A stretch of DNA of 7,670 bases from Desulfobacterales bacterium (GCA_022361315.1 JAKSBB010000740.1:1-7670); one strand, 5' to 3'. Positions 1 to 6,375 are shown, counted from the stretch's first letter. Notes: a model not told the origin generated them from the sequence alone. A program made the numbers and translations.

Positions 1-452
1 TGATTGTCGTGGACTTCATCGATATGAAAGAACGCAGGCACAAGGCGGATATCACCAAGACCCTGAAAAAACAATTAAAATCAGACAAGGCAAAAACCAA
101 AGTCGGGGGCATCACCGCCTTCGGCCTCCTTGAAATGTCCCGCCAGCGCATCAGACACTCCATTACTTACGGGGCCTATGAAACCTGCGCCCACTGCAAC
201 GGCCGGGGTATGACACCTTCCGTGGAAACCCAGGGGCTGGCCTTCCTTCGTCAGCTCAATCTGCGTACCCTTAAAGCAGAGGATGACCAGAAATTCGTCT
301 GCCACCTGCCGGCCGAAGTGGCCTATTACGTGCTCAATACCAAACGAGAAGAACTCATGGAACTGGAGCACAAACGCAGGGTGTTCATCTCCATTGAAAT
401 CGACGCAAAAATGGTTTCCGGGGAAAACAGCATCACCCCGGTCACAACCTGA
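1..452 (+). CDS. rng: Ribonuclease E/G family protein, C-terminal part (5' end outside window)
   Basis: This is the last 149 residues of an endoribonuclease of the RNase E/G family, which cuts single-stranded RNA at 5'-monophosphorylated ends in mRNA decay and rRNA/tRNA processing. The frame is open from the left edge (first full codon at 3) to TGA at 450-452. Visible marks are the VDFIDM strand at the start, whose first Asp sits 58 residues before the Zn-link Cys and so matches the second Mg-binding Asp of E. coli RNase E (D346), then LLEMSRQRIR, then the Zn-link CAHCNGRG (visible residues 62-69) that joins subunits in the family. The chain ends about 80 residues after the Zn-link, so it lacks the long disordered degradosome scaffold of E. 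coli RNase E and resembles RNase G in length. The family assignment is firm; the choice of rng over rne is based on the short C-terminus only. No clear terminator follows the stop. Confidence 0.92.
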   Translation, partial: IVVDFIDMKERRHKADITKTLKKQLKSDKAKTKVGGITAFGLLEMSRQRIRHSITYGAYETCAHCNGRGMTPSVETQGLAFLRQLNLRTLKAEDDQKFVCHLPAEVAYYVLNTKREELMELEHKRRVFISIEIDAKMVSGENSITPVTT

Positions 453-479
453 TCTGATCGGGTCACAAGGGCTCATACC

Positions 480-508
480 TTGACAACTCAGGCGTGTCGG
501 TGTATGTG
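480..508 (+). promoter_or_regulatory. Candidate sigma-70 promoter upstream of the LysM-like gene
   Basis: TTGACA at 480-485 is a perfect -35 hexamer. A spacer of 17 nt leads to TATGTG at 503-508, which matches the -10 consensus only in its first three bases. The predicted start would be near 515, giving a leader of about 60 nt before the ATG at 577. This is the largest gap on the left side of the window and the only one with a consensus -35 box, so it is the best place for a promoter driving the LysM-like gene, yajC and the genes beyond. The weak -10 keeps the confidence moderate. Confidence 0.4.
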
Positions 509-532
509 GAACAATTTACACTGATCTGGGAA

Positions 533-547
533 AGATCCTCCGGATCT
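533..547. repeat. Perfect 6-bp inverted repeat in the leader
   Basis: The arms AGATCC (533-538) and GGATCT (542-547) are exact reverse complements separated by TCC. The repeat lies just downstream of the candidate promoter and 18 nt before the ribosome binding site at 566-571. It could be a small leader hairpin or a protein-binding dyad. A loop of 3 nt is tight but feasible. There is no T-run after it, so it is not a terminator. Confidence 0.4.
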
Positions 548-565
548 GATGATTAACGCTTTAAA

Positions 566-571
566 GAGGAG
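566..571 (+). promoter_or_regulatory. Ribosome binding site fixing the start of the LysM-like gene
   Basis: GAGGAG lies 5 nt before ATG 577, inside a purine-rich stretch. It supports that ATG rather than a downstream start, and the resulting N-terminus (a few basic residues followed by a hydrophobic helix) makes sense as a membrane anchor. Confidence 0.75.
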
Positions 572-576
572 AAAAT

Positions 577-1413
577 ATGCTCCGGGACAGCCGAAAAAGC
601 AAGCAGAAAACACTGGTTCTGATCGGAATTGCGACAGTCATATGTGTTGTGGGAATCACCCTTTTTATGTCCCGCCAGGCCCCGGATTCAACCGGTTCAC
701 CCTCTTTAGAAAACGGTAAGACTGTCGGTTCCGGTAACGGCGCCGGTACCGGAACCGGTGACAGCAACACCCCGGATAATACAGTGGTCACAGGAGAGAT
801 TCCCACGCCCAAAACCATTGACTACAAAGATCTGGATAAAAACGAAGAACTCAAAACCATGATGGTGGACCGGAAAAAAAGCCTGGGGATTAAGAAAAGC
901 CTGGATATGATCGTCAAATCCGATGAATCCTTTACCGTGGGTGAATCCACGGTATCCATGCAGAAAATCCTTGAAAAGGCATTTGCCGAAGAAGGAAAAG
1001 TCTATCAGGAAGAAATTACGGACGAAGGATTTACCAAGCCCACCAGAATAAAAGAATACGGTGTTTATGTGGTCCAGCCCGGAGACAATCTCTGGAATAT
1101 TCATTTCAGAATTTTAAGAGACTACTATGCGTCACGGGGTATTCCGGTGCAGGAACAGGCGGATGAACCGGGAAACGCCGGTATGAGTTCCGGTGTCGGG
1201 AAAATTCTGAAATTTTCCGAAACCATGGTGATTATCTACAACCTGCTGGAAGAGAGGGTGACCCAGGATATCAACCTCATCGACCCTTTGAGCAAGGTGG
1301 TTGTCTATAATATGGAAGCAGTGTTTAACCTGCTTGATGAAATTAATTTTACCAATGTGGACCGGCTCCAGTTTGATGGAAAAAACATCTGGATTCCGGC
1401 CAAAAAATCATGA
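577..1413 (+). CDS. Membrane-anchored protein with an expanded LysM-like region, function unknown
   Basis: This 278-residue protein is not one I can name. It begins with a basic stretch (MLRDSRKSKQK) and one hydrophobic helix at about 12-31, fitting a signal anchor with the rest of the chain outside the cytoplasm. A Gly/Ser/Thr-rich low-complexity linker follows (about 36-75), then a charged helical segment (about 82-150). At 164-177 YVVQPGDNLWNIHF is a good LysM opening (YxVxxGDxLxxI), and GKNIWIPAKK at 268-277 looks like a LysM closing strand. The two halves are about 100 residues apart instead of the usual 30 or so; the space holds a Gly/Pro-rich patch (about 189-207) and two similar segments, MVIIYNLLEE (217-226) and MEAVFNLLDE (246-255). 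LysM domains usually bind peptidoglycan or chitin, so a cell-wall role is possible but unproven. It lies 30 bp upstream of yajC and is probably co-transcribed with the Sec accessory genes. Confidence 0.85.
   Translation: MLRDSRKSKQKTLVLIGIATVICVVGITLFMSRQAPDSTGSPSLENGKTVGSGNGAGTGTGDSNTPDNTVVTGEIPTPKTIDYKDLDKNEELKTMMVDRKKSLGIKKSLDMIVKSDESFTVGESTVSMQKILEKAFAEEGKVYQEEITDEGFTKPTRIKEYGVYVVQPGDNLWNIHFRILRDYYASRGIPVQEQADEPGNAGMSSGVGKILKFSETMVIIYNLLEERVTQDINLIDPLSKVVVYNMEAVFNLLDEINFTNVDRLQFDGKNIWIPAKKS
726..757. repeat. 11-bp inverted repeat inside the linker-coding part of the LysM-like gene
   Basis: CGGTTCCGGTA (726-736) and TACCGGAACCG (747-757) are exact reverse complements around a 10-nt GC-rich centre, itself containing the palindrome GGCGCC (739-744). 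It sits in the Gly/Thr-rich linker, where repeated GGT/ACC/GGA codons favour such symmetry, so it may be a by-product of codon content. It could still form a stable mRNA hairpin. Confidence 0.6.
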
Positions 1414-1429
1414 TTCTACACATAACGTT

Positions 1430-1437
1430 TAAGGAGG
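1430..1437 (+). promoter_or_regulatory. Strong Shine-Dalgarno site setting the TTG start of yajC
   Basis: TAAGGAGG is a full-length match to the 16S anti-Shine-Dalgarno, 6 nt before TTG 1444. It decides the start: the next in-frame ATG (residue 8, within AMG) would have no ribosome binding site in front of it. Confidence 0.85.
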
Positions 1438-1443
1438 AAAACC

Positions 1444-1785
1444 TTGATTAGTACAGCATTTGCAATGGGACCCACAGGCGGACAGGCAGGACAGGCAGGC
1501 GGGCTTGCCGGATTTCTGCCCATTATTATTCTGTTTGCCATTTTCTACTTTCTTTTGATCCGGCCCCAGCAGAAAAAAGCCAAAGAACACAGAGAGATGA
1601 TCGGCAACCTCAAAAAAGGCAACAGAATCGTCACCACCGGCGGTATTTACGGCACCATCCTGAATCTTGACGATACCACCATCGGTCTTGAAATTGCCGA
1701 AAAGGTTAAAATCAAAATTTCCAGAGGCAATGTGGCTGCTCTGGTATCCGACAATGAGGCTGCACCCAAAAAAGAAAAAAATTAG
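1444..1785 (+). CDS. yajC: YajC, preprotein translocase accessory subunit
   Basis: YajC is a small single-span inner-membrane protein that associates with SecD and SecF and with the SecYEG channel. The 113-residue product matches the family in size and layout. It has a short Gly/Gln-rich N-terminus (GGQAGQAGG, 12-20), one membrane helix at about 21-39 (LPIIILFAIFYFLLI), then the family signature RPQQKKAKEHREM (40-52) at the cytoplasmic face. The small beta domain follows with LKKGNRIVTTGGIYGTI (56-72) and a Lys-rich tail. The start is TTG, backed by a perfect Shine-Dalgarno. Its position directly ahead of secD and secF is the classical arrangement and confirms the assignment. Confidence 0.97.
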   Translation: MISTAFAMGPTGGQAGQAGGLAGFLPIIILFAIFYFLLIRPQQKKAKEHREMIGNLKKGNRIVTTGGIYGTILNLDDTTIGLEIAEKVKIKISRGNVAALVSDNEAAPKKEKN

Positions 1786-1801
1786 CGGGCACTTCTAAAT
1801 C

Positions 1802-1841
1802 GAAATGATTTCTGCGTGTGCTTCAGCGCAGAAATCACTTC
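1802..1841 (+). promoter_or_regulatory. Strong hairpin between yajC and secD
   Basis: The arms TGATTTCTGCG (1806-1816) and CGCAGAAATCA (1827-1837) pair perfectly over 11 bp with a 10-nt loop. One mismatch outward, three more pairs form (1802-1804 with 1839-1841). The downstream flank CTTCCCCTACATCATT has no U-tract, so a standard intrinsic terminator is unlikely. Its place in the mRNA between yajC and secD suggests an RNA-processing or stabilising element, or a control element for secDF expression. That role is inference; the structure itself is plain in the sequence. Confidence 0.6.
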
Positions 1842-1884
1842 CCCTACATCATTATTTTAAGAAGGCCGAAAAAAGATCACCTTC

Positions 1885-1889
1885 AGGAG
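1885..1889 (+). promoter_or_regulatory. Ribosome binding site supporting the secD start at 1893
   Basis: AGGAG lies only 3 nt before ATG 1893, a short but tolerable spacing. It favours this ATG over the GTG at 1818, which lies in the hairpin loop, has no Shine-Dalgarno and would add 25 residues atypical of SecD. Confidence 0.55.
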
Positions 1890-1892
1890 AAA

Positions 1893-3470
1893 ATGAGATT
1901 GAAACACCTGACCTTTAAACGCGTACTGATTCTGGGTATTCTTGTGACTGCGGTTGTCTGCCTTTTGCCCACGTTCATGGATGTCTGGCCCCATAAAAAA
2001 ATCAATTTAGGGCTGGACCTTCAGGGCGGGATGCACCTGGTATTAGAAGTTCAGAACGAAAAAGCAGTGGAAAATGAGCTGGAACGGACCATTTCAGAGC
2101 TGAAAAAAGACCTTAGATCAGAAGGGATCAAACATCTCGGGATTACCCGGGAGTCCAACAACCAGATTCTGGCTAAAATTTCCGGCCAGGATAATAAAGC
2201 TGCGGTTGAAAAGCTTCTTGCAGACGACTATCCCAACCTGGAAATCCCCACCACAGGACCTGTGGAAGGCGGTATTTCCTTTACCCTCCGTCTGCCTGAC
2301 CAGGAGGCAAACACACTCAAGAAAATGGCCACAGAGCAGGCCCTGGAAACCATCCGAAACAGGATTGACGAGTTCGGTGTCAGTGAACCCGACATCCGGA
2401 TTCAGGGCGATGACCGTATTTTGCTGCAGCTACCCGGTATTCAGGATCCGGACCGGGCCAAAAAACTGATCGGAAAAACTGCCCAGTTGACCTTCCAGCT
2501 TGTCAATGACGAAGCAGACCTCAACAGCGCGCTGTCAGGCACTCCGCCGGTGGGTTCCGAAATTCTTTACCAGAAACGTGAAGACAGCACCACCGGTGCT
2601 GAGACCCTGGTTCCCTATCTCATCAAAAAACAGGTACTCCTTGACGGCAGCCTTCTCATCAACGCCCGGGTGGAATTCAACCAATACCAGCAGCCCCAGG
2701 TGGGCATTGAATTCAACCGTAAAGGGGCCAGAATTTTTGACCGGATTACGGCGAACAACGTAAACCGCCGTCTGGCCATTGTCCTTGATAAAACCGTATA
2801 CTCCGCCCCTAACATCAATGAGCGGATTGCCGGCGGCAAGGCCGTCATCACCGGTCAGTTTTCCCTTGAGGAAGCAAAGGACCTGGCCATCGCCCTGAGA
2901 GCCGGCTCCCTGCCCGCTCCGGTTAAAATCATCGAGGAACGGACCGTTGGGCCGACCCTGGGTGCGGATTCCGTACGCATGGGTCTGATGTCCATGATCG
3001 TGGGCGGTATCCTGGTGATCATTTTCATGGTGATTTACTACAAAGGCGCCGGTTTGATAGCCGACCTGGCCCTGATCGTAAACATCATCATCATCGGCGG
3101 CGGCCTGGCGGCTTTCGAAGCCACCCTGACCCTGCCGGGTATTGCAGGTATCATTCTGACCATTGGTATGGCAGTGGATGCAAACGTTATTATTTTCGAA
3201 AGAATCAGGGAGGAGCTGCGCTCCGGAAAAACCCCGCTGGCAGCCGTCCATGCCGGATACGAACGGGCCACCCTGACCATTCTGGATGCCAACGTCACCA
3301 CATTGATCGCAGCCGTGGTTCTGTTCCAGTTCGGCACCGGCCCCATCAAGGGCTTTGCCTGGACGCTGGGGATGGGTATCCTGGCCAGTCTGTTTACGTC
3401 CCTGGTATTGTCCAAGAGTATCTATGACCTCGTACTCCAGAACAAGACAACATCCACGCTTAGCATATAA
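1893..3470 (+). CDS. secD: SecD, proton-driven protein export membrane subunit
   Basis: SecD, with SecF, uses the proton motive force to pull exported proteins through SecYEG on the periplasmic side. The 525-residue product has the family layout. TM1 is at about 10-28. A large periplasmic P1 region (about 33-358) opens with INLGLDLQGGMHLVLEV (37-53) and includes IRNRIDEFGVSEPDI (154-168) and VGPTLGADSV (352-361). Five membrane helices follow at about 361-384, 386-408, 413-435, 460-482 and 485-515. TM4 carries the hallmark GMAVDANVIIFERIREE (425-441). Its D429 lies 96 residues from the C-terminus, as does the proton-path Asp (D519) of E. coli SecD. I chose ATG 1893 because it has a Shine-Dalgarno and starts in the usual short basic segment before TM1; the frame is open back to 1809, with a GTG at 1818 as the only longer alternative. 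It ends 11 bp before secF. Confidence 0.97.
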   Translation: MRLKHLTFKRVLILGILVTAVVCLLPTFMDVWPHKKINLGLDLQGGMHLVLEVQNEKAVENELERTISELKKDLRSEGIKHLGITRESNNQILAKISGQDNKAAVEKLLADDYPNLEIPTTGPVEGGISFTLRLPDQEANTLKKMATEQALETIRNRIDEFGVSEPDIRIQGDDRILLQLPGIQDPDRAKKLIGKTAQLTFQLVNDEADLNSALSGTPPVGSEILYQKREDSTTGAETLVPYLIKKQVLLDGSLLINARVEFNQYQQPQVGIEFNRKGARIFDRITANNVNRRLAIVLDKTVYSAPNINERIAGGKAVITGQFSLEEAKDLAIALRAGSLPAPVKIIEERTVGPTLGADSVRMGLMSMIVGGILVIIFMVIYYKGAGLIADLALIVNIIIIGGGLAAFEATLTLPGIAGIILTIGMAVDANVIIFERIREELRSGKTPLAAVHAGYERATLTILDANVTTLIAAVVLFQFGTGPIKGFAWTLGMGILASLFTSLVLSKSIYDLVLQNKTTSTLSI

Positions 3471-3481
3471 GGAACGAATCA

Positions 3482-4516
3482 ATGCAGTTTATCAAAAATG
3501 ATATCAACATCGATTTTCTGGGGAAACAGAAGATCGGTTTATTTGTCTCCCTGGCCCTGATCATTGCCGGCCTGGTTTCCCTGATTGTTCACCGGGGGCC
3601 CAACTACGGTATTGACTTCGCCGGGGGTACCCTGGTTCAGGTGAAATTCACCCAGGCTGTGGATGTCGGCGACATTCGTTCGGGTCTCAATGATCTCGGG
3701 TTGAAGGACGCCTCCGTTCAGGGATTCGGCCAGTCTCAGGACAATGAATACCTGATCCGGACCTCCAATTCCGGAGATCTGAAAGACAACCTGGAAGCCG
3801 CCATCGTTGACGGCATTCAAAAAAGCACTACCCTCACCCCGGAAATCCGGCGTGTGGAAATGGTCGGTCCCCAGGTGGGCGACGATCTGAAGAAAAAGGC
3901 CCTGCTGGCCATCTTCTACTCCCTGCTGTTCATCACCATATACATTTCCGGAAGATTTGAACAGAAGTGGACCATCGCAGGCATCACGGCAGGGTCCCTG
4001 ATGACGGCAGTTTATTTCCTGTCCGTCTTCAACGTGTCCATGCCCTTCCTGATTGCTGCGGCCCTGGCGGTCAGCCTTGCGCTGTTCTGGACCCTGAAAC
4101 TCCAGTTTGCCATGGGTGCCATTGTTGCCCTGATTCACGATGTATTCATTACCGTGGGCATATTCTCCCTGCTGGACCTGGATTTTTCCCTGCCCATCAT
4201 TGCAGCCCTGCTCACCATCATCGGCTACTCACTGAACGATACCATCATCGTGTTTGACCGGATTCGTGAGAACATCAAAGGCACGGACGACAAAGCCGCC
4301 ATGCCCGGATTGTTCAACAAGAGCATCAATGAAACCCTGTCCAGGACCATCCTGACCTCGCTGACCACCCTGATCGTGCTTCTGGCATTGTTCTTCCTGG
4401 GCGGTGAGATCATCCATAACTTCGCCCTGGCCATGATCATCGGTGTGATCATCGGTACGTTTTCCTCAATCTTTGTTGCAACCCCCATCGTACTTGCAGC
4501 CCAGACCAAAGGATAA
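3482..4516 (+). CDS. secF: SecF, protein export membrane subunit with an extra helical hairpin
   Basis: SecF pairs with SecD in the proton-driven export complex. The 344-residue chain is somewhat longer than the usual roughly 300-320. TM1 is at about 16-37, followed by GPNYGIDFAGGTLVQVKF (39-56) opening the periplasmic domain, then VEMVGPQVGDDLKKKAL (125-141) and TM2 at about 139-156. After ISGRFE (155-160), where SecF normally passes straight to the next helix, there are about 44 extra residues with two hydrophobic segments (about 164-183 and 187-205). The family pattern then resumes with FAMGAIVALIHDVFITVG (209-226), IIGYSLNDTIIVFDRIREN (246-264) with the conserved membrane Asp D253, and SINETLSRTILTSLTTL (281-297). 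The start ATG has AAGGA (3469-3473) 8 nt ahead, overlapping the secD stop, which suggests translational coupling. The extra pair of helices would keep the topology unchanged. Confidence 0.96.
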   Translation: MQFIKNDINIDFLGKQKIGLFVSLALIIAGLVSLIVHRGPNYGIDFAGGTLVQVKFTQAVDVGDIRSGLNDLGLKDASVQGFGQSQDNEYLIRTSNSGDLKDNLEAAIVDGIQKSTTLTPEIRRVEMVGPQVGDDLKKKALLAIFYSLLFITIYISGRFEQKWTIAGITAGSLMTAVYFLSVFNVSMPFLIAAALAVSLALFWTLKLQFAMGAIVALIHDVFITVGIFSLLDLDFSLPIIAALLTIIGYSLNDTIIVFDRIRENIKGTDDKAAMPGLFNKSINETLSRTILTSLTTLIVLLALFFLGGEIIHNFALAMIIGVIIGTFSSIFVATPIVLAAQTKG

Positions 4517-4519
4517 TTT

Positions 4520-5185
4520 ATGGTTCCGGTAAGACAACCCCGTTTTTTCCTGATTTTGATCATCGGCATCGCCTTTATGGCGATGCCGGCCTGCTCGACC
4601 CTGAATATGTTTCAGAAGCCACCTGCCGTGACTGGTACTCCCGCCGCACCTGAAGCAGAGACCGAAGGTACGGCAACGGATGCCATAGAAGCAGATAAGG
4701 ACGCAGAGATCGAAGCCCTCCAGGAAAAAATTGTTTTACTGGAAGACAAGGTCAAAACCTTGGAGAGTCAGGCGGCCGGACAGAAAAAAATCCGCTATTC
4801 CGTGGAATACTCTGATCCGGCCCAGCTCTACAAAGAGGCCCGAACCCTGTTGCTGGCCAACGATACTGATAATGCCGCAGACCTGTTCTCCACCTTTGCC
4901 CAAAAGCATCCCGATCATGCACTGGCAGACAATGCCATGTACTGGCTGGGGGAGTGCTACTACACCAAGGGGGATTATAAGACTGCAGCCACCGTATTCA
5001 AAGACCTGGTAAGCACCTATCCGAAAGCAGAAAAGGTACCGGATGCCATGTTGAAAACCGGCTACGCCTATCTGTCCATGGATGATATCAACCGGGCCAC
5101 CCATTTTTTAAAACAGGTGATCAAAAAATACCCCTTTTCCCCTGCGGCTGAAAAAGCCCAGATTAAATTAAAGGATTATCAGTAA
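4520..5185 (+). CDS. ybgF: YbgF/CpoB-like TPR lipoprotein
   Basis: YbgF/CpoB family proteins work in the periplasm with the Tol-Pal system and link outer-membrane constriction with peptidoglycan synthesis. This 221-residue protein starts with a basic N-terminus and a hydrophobic segment (about 9-23) ending in MPAC, a plausible though imperfect lipobox with Cys25 as the lipidated residue. A Pro/Ala/Glu-rich linker (about 33-60) follows, then a coiled coil (about 58-85, with EIEALQEKIVLLEDKVKTLE). Three TPR units occupy about 99-132, 135-168 and 172-206. The pattern DNAMYWLGECYYTKGDYKTA (137-156) is typical of the YbgF C-terminal domain. ATG 4520 lies 3 bp after the secF stop, with AAAGGA (4508-4513) inside the end of secF, so translation is probably coupled. 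No tol or pal genes are in view. A BamD-like lipoprotein is the main alternative, but the coiled coil favours YbgF. Confidence 0.8.
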   Translation: MVPVRQPRFFLILIIGIAFMAMPACSTLNMFQKPPAVTGTPAAPEAETEGTATDAIEADKDAEIEALQEKIVLLEDKVKTLESQAAGQKKIRYSVEYSDPAQLYKEARTLLLANDTDNAADLFSTFAQKHPDHALADNAMYWLGECYYTKGDYKTAATVFKDLVSTYPKAEKVPDAMLKTGYAYLSMDDINRATHFLKQVIKKYPFSPAAEKAQIKLKDYQ

Positions 5186-5197
5186 TTCCCCAAAGGA

Positions 5198-6373
5198 ATG
5201 GATTCCCACACGGAAAAATATCTTCCCTGGTTCATACTAAAAACGCTGCCGCACTTGAGCCCCCGGCGTCTCAAGCAGCTGATACGACACTTTTCCGCTC
5301 CGGCCAACGACGACACAGCAGAGCCGAACACAGACAACACAGCTGCTGATATCCTGAACGCATCCGAAGACACGCTAAAACAAATTGACGGACTCACACC
5401 TAAAATCCGGAAGGTTATCGTCAATCACAACACATACAGAAAAGATGCCCTGAAACAGCTGAAACGGGTTCAGTCCAATGGTCTTTTCATAACCGTACTC
5501 ACCGATGACACCTATCCGGATCTGCTCAAAAAAATACCCGATCCGCCGCTCTTATTGATCAGTGACGGAAATATCTCTGCTGATGAAGCCTGTATCTCCA
5601 TTGTCGGTTCCAGAAAAGCCACGGCCTACGGCCTGGGCACGGCCCGCTATCTGGCACAGAAACTGGCCGAATGCGGATTCACCATTGTCAGTGGTATGGC
5701 ACTGGGTATAGACACCGCAGCCCACCAGGGGGCGCTGGCCGGTTCCGGCAGAACCTTAGCCGTTCTGGGGGCCGGACACGGACACCTGTATCCCCGGCAG
5801 AACAAAGGTTTGAGCCGTGACATCCGAAATAACGGGGCCGTCATAACGGAATACTTTCCGGATACGCCACCGCTTCCTGCCTATTTTCCCCAGCGAAACC
5901 GGATTATCGCAGGTTTGTCCGCAGGCACCGTTGTTGTGGAAGCCGCCCGGCGAAGCGGCTCACTGATCACGGCCCGGCTGGCCGGTGAGTATAACCGGGA
6001 GGTGTTTGCCGTGCCCGGATCGGTGCGTTCCGCCAACTCACGGGGTACCCACGCCCTCATTAAGCAAGGCGGGCGCCTTGTGGAAAATGAAATGGACATC
6101 ATTGATGAACTGCAGCAATTTGTCCATGCGGAAGCCAAACCAGCTCCCCTGAAAAACCAACATAACGCCCAATATAAAAAACAAGAACCCGTCATGGACA
6201 AAGTCCAGATGATGGTATATAAACGTCTCGATCCATACCCGAAACACATCGATACGATCATAGCGTCCACCGGACTGACCAGCGGCAAAGTTTCAGCCGC
6301 CTTGCTTGACATGGAAATGTCAGGCCTTATACTACGGCATCCGGGAAACTATTATTCAAAATCGGAGGAATAA
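5198..6373 (+). CDS. dprA: DprA/Smf, DNA-processing recombination mediator
   Basis: DprA binds incoming single-stranded DNA and loads RecA in natural transformation; it is also kept in many bacteria not known to be competent. The 391-residue product has an N-terminal helix-hairpin-helix/SAM-like part (about 10-78), with a short Asp/Asn/Thr-rich insert at 35-48. The Rossmann-like core (about 95-300) contains ISIVGSRKATAYG (133-145), IVSGMALGIDTAAHQGAL (163-180), LGAGHGHLYPRQN (190-202), YFPQRNRIIAGLS (229-241), VVEAARRSGSLITARLA (246-262) and VFAVPGSV (269-276). A C-terminal winged-helix domain (about 333-391) completes the usual three-domain form. ATG 5198 is the only sensible start, since an in-frame TAA (5183-5185) lies just upstream. 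AAAGGA at 5192-5197 touches the ATG with no spacer, so initiation may rely on coupling with the gene before it, 12 bp away. topA follows after 2 bp. Confidence 0.96.
   Translation: MDSHTEKYLPWFILKTLPHLSPRRLKQLIRHFSAPANDDTAEPNTDNTAADILNASEDTLKQIDGLTPKIRKVIVNHNTYRKDALKQLKRVQSNGLFITVLTDDTYPDLLKKIPDPPLLLISDGNISADEACISIVGSRKATAYGLGTARYLAQKLAECGFTIVSGMALGIDTAAHQGALAGSGRTLAVLGAGHGHLYPRQNKGLSRDIRNNGAVITEYFPDTPPLPAYFPQRNRIIAGLSAGTVVVEAARRSGSLITARLAGEYNREVFAVPGSVRSANSRGTHALIKQGGRLVENEMDIIDELQQFVHAEAKPAPLKNQHNAQYKKQEPVMDKVQMMVYKRLDPYPKHIDTIIASTGLTSGKVSAALLDMEMSGLILRHPGNYYSKSEE
6364..6368 (+). promoter_or_regulatory. Ribosome binding site setting the TTG start of topA
   Basis: GGAGG at 6364-6368, inside the last codons of dprA, lies 7 nt before TTG 6376. 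It gives the exact TopA N-terminus (MAKPLIIVESPTK); no ATG or GTG start upstream of the essential VESP motif is available in this frame close by. Confidence 0.85.
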
Positions 6374-6375
6374 AA

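Noticed and set aside
437..468. CCCG/CGGG pairing and a repeated GGTCACAA (440-447 and 461-468) at the end of the RNase gene as a terminator or repeat element
   Set aside because: The stem is only 4 bp with no T-run, and an 8-bp repeat over this short span is weak evidence for a real element.
1776..1841. The yajC-secD hairpin as an intrinsic terminator on either strand
   Set aside because: No U-tract follows the stem on the plus strand; on the minus strand the flank is only mildly T-rich and there is no minus-strand gene to terminate.
1818..1892. A 25-residue N-terminal extension of SecD starting at GTG 1818
   Set aside because: The GTG lies in a hairpin loop without a Shine-Dalgarno, and the added basic segment is not typical of SecD; ATG 1893 has AGGAG upstream and starts just before TM1.
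1805..1918. A 37-codon short ORF (ATG 1805) through the hairpin and overlapping the secD start, as a possible leader peptide
   Set aside because: It has no ribosome binding site and no signal sequence as an export-sensing arrest peptide would need; its length is within chance expectation.
2535..3482. A 315-residue open frame on the minus strand opposite secD
   Set aside because: It is antisense to strongly conserved SecD sequence, its residue composition is skewed (Gly/Gln/Asp) as expected for a shadow frame, and it has no recognisable motif.
3539..4138. A 199-residue open frame on the minus strand opposite secF
   Set aside because: It is a shadow of the SecF reading frame with no start signal or domain pattern of its own.
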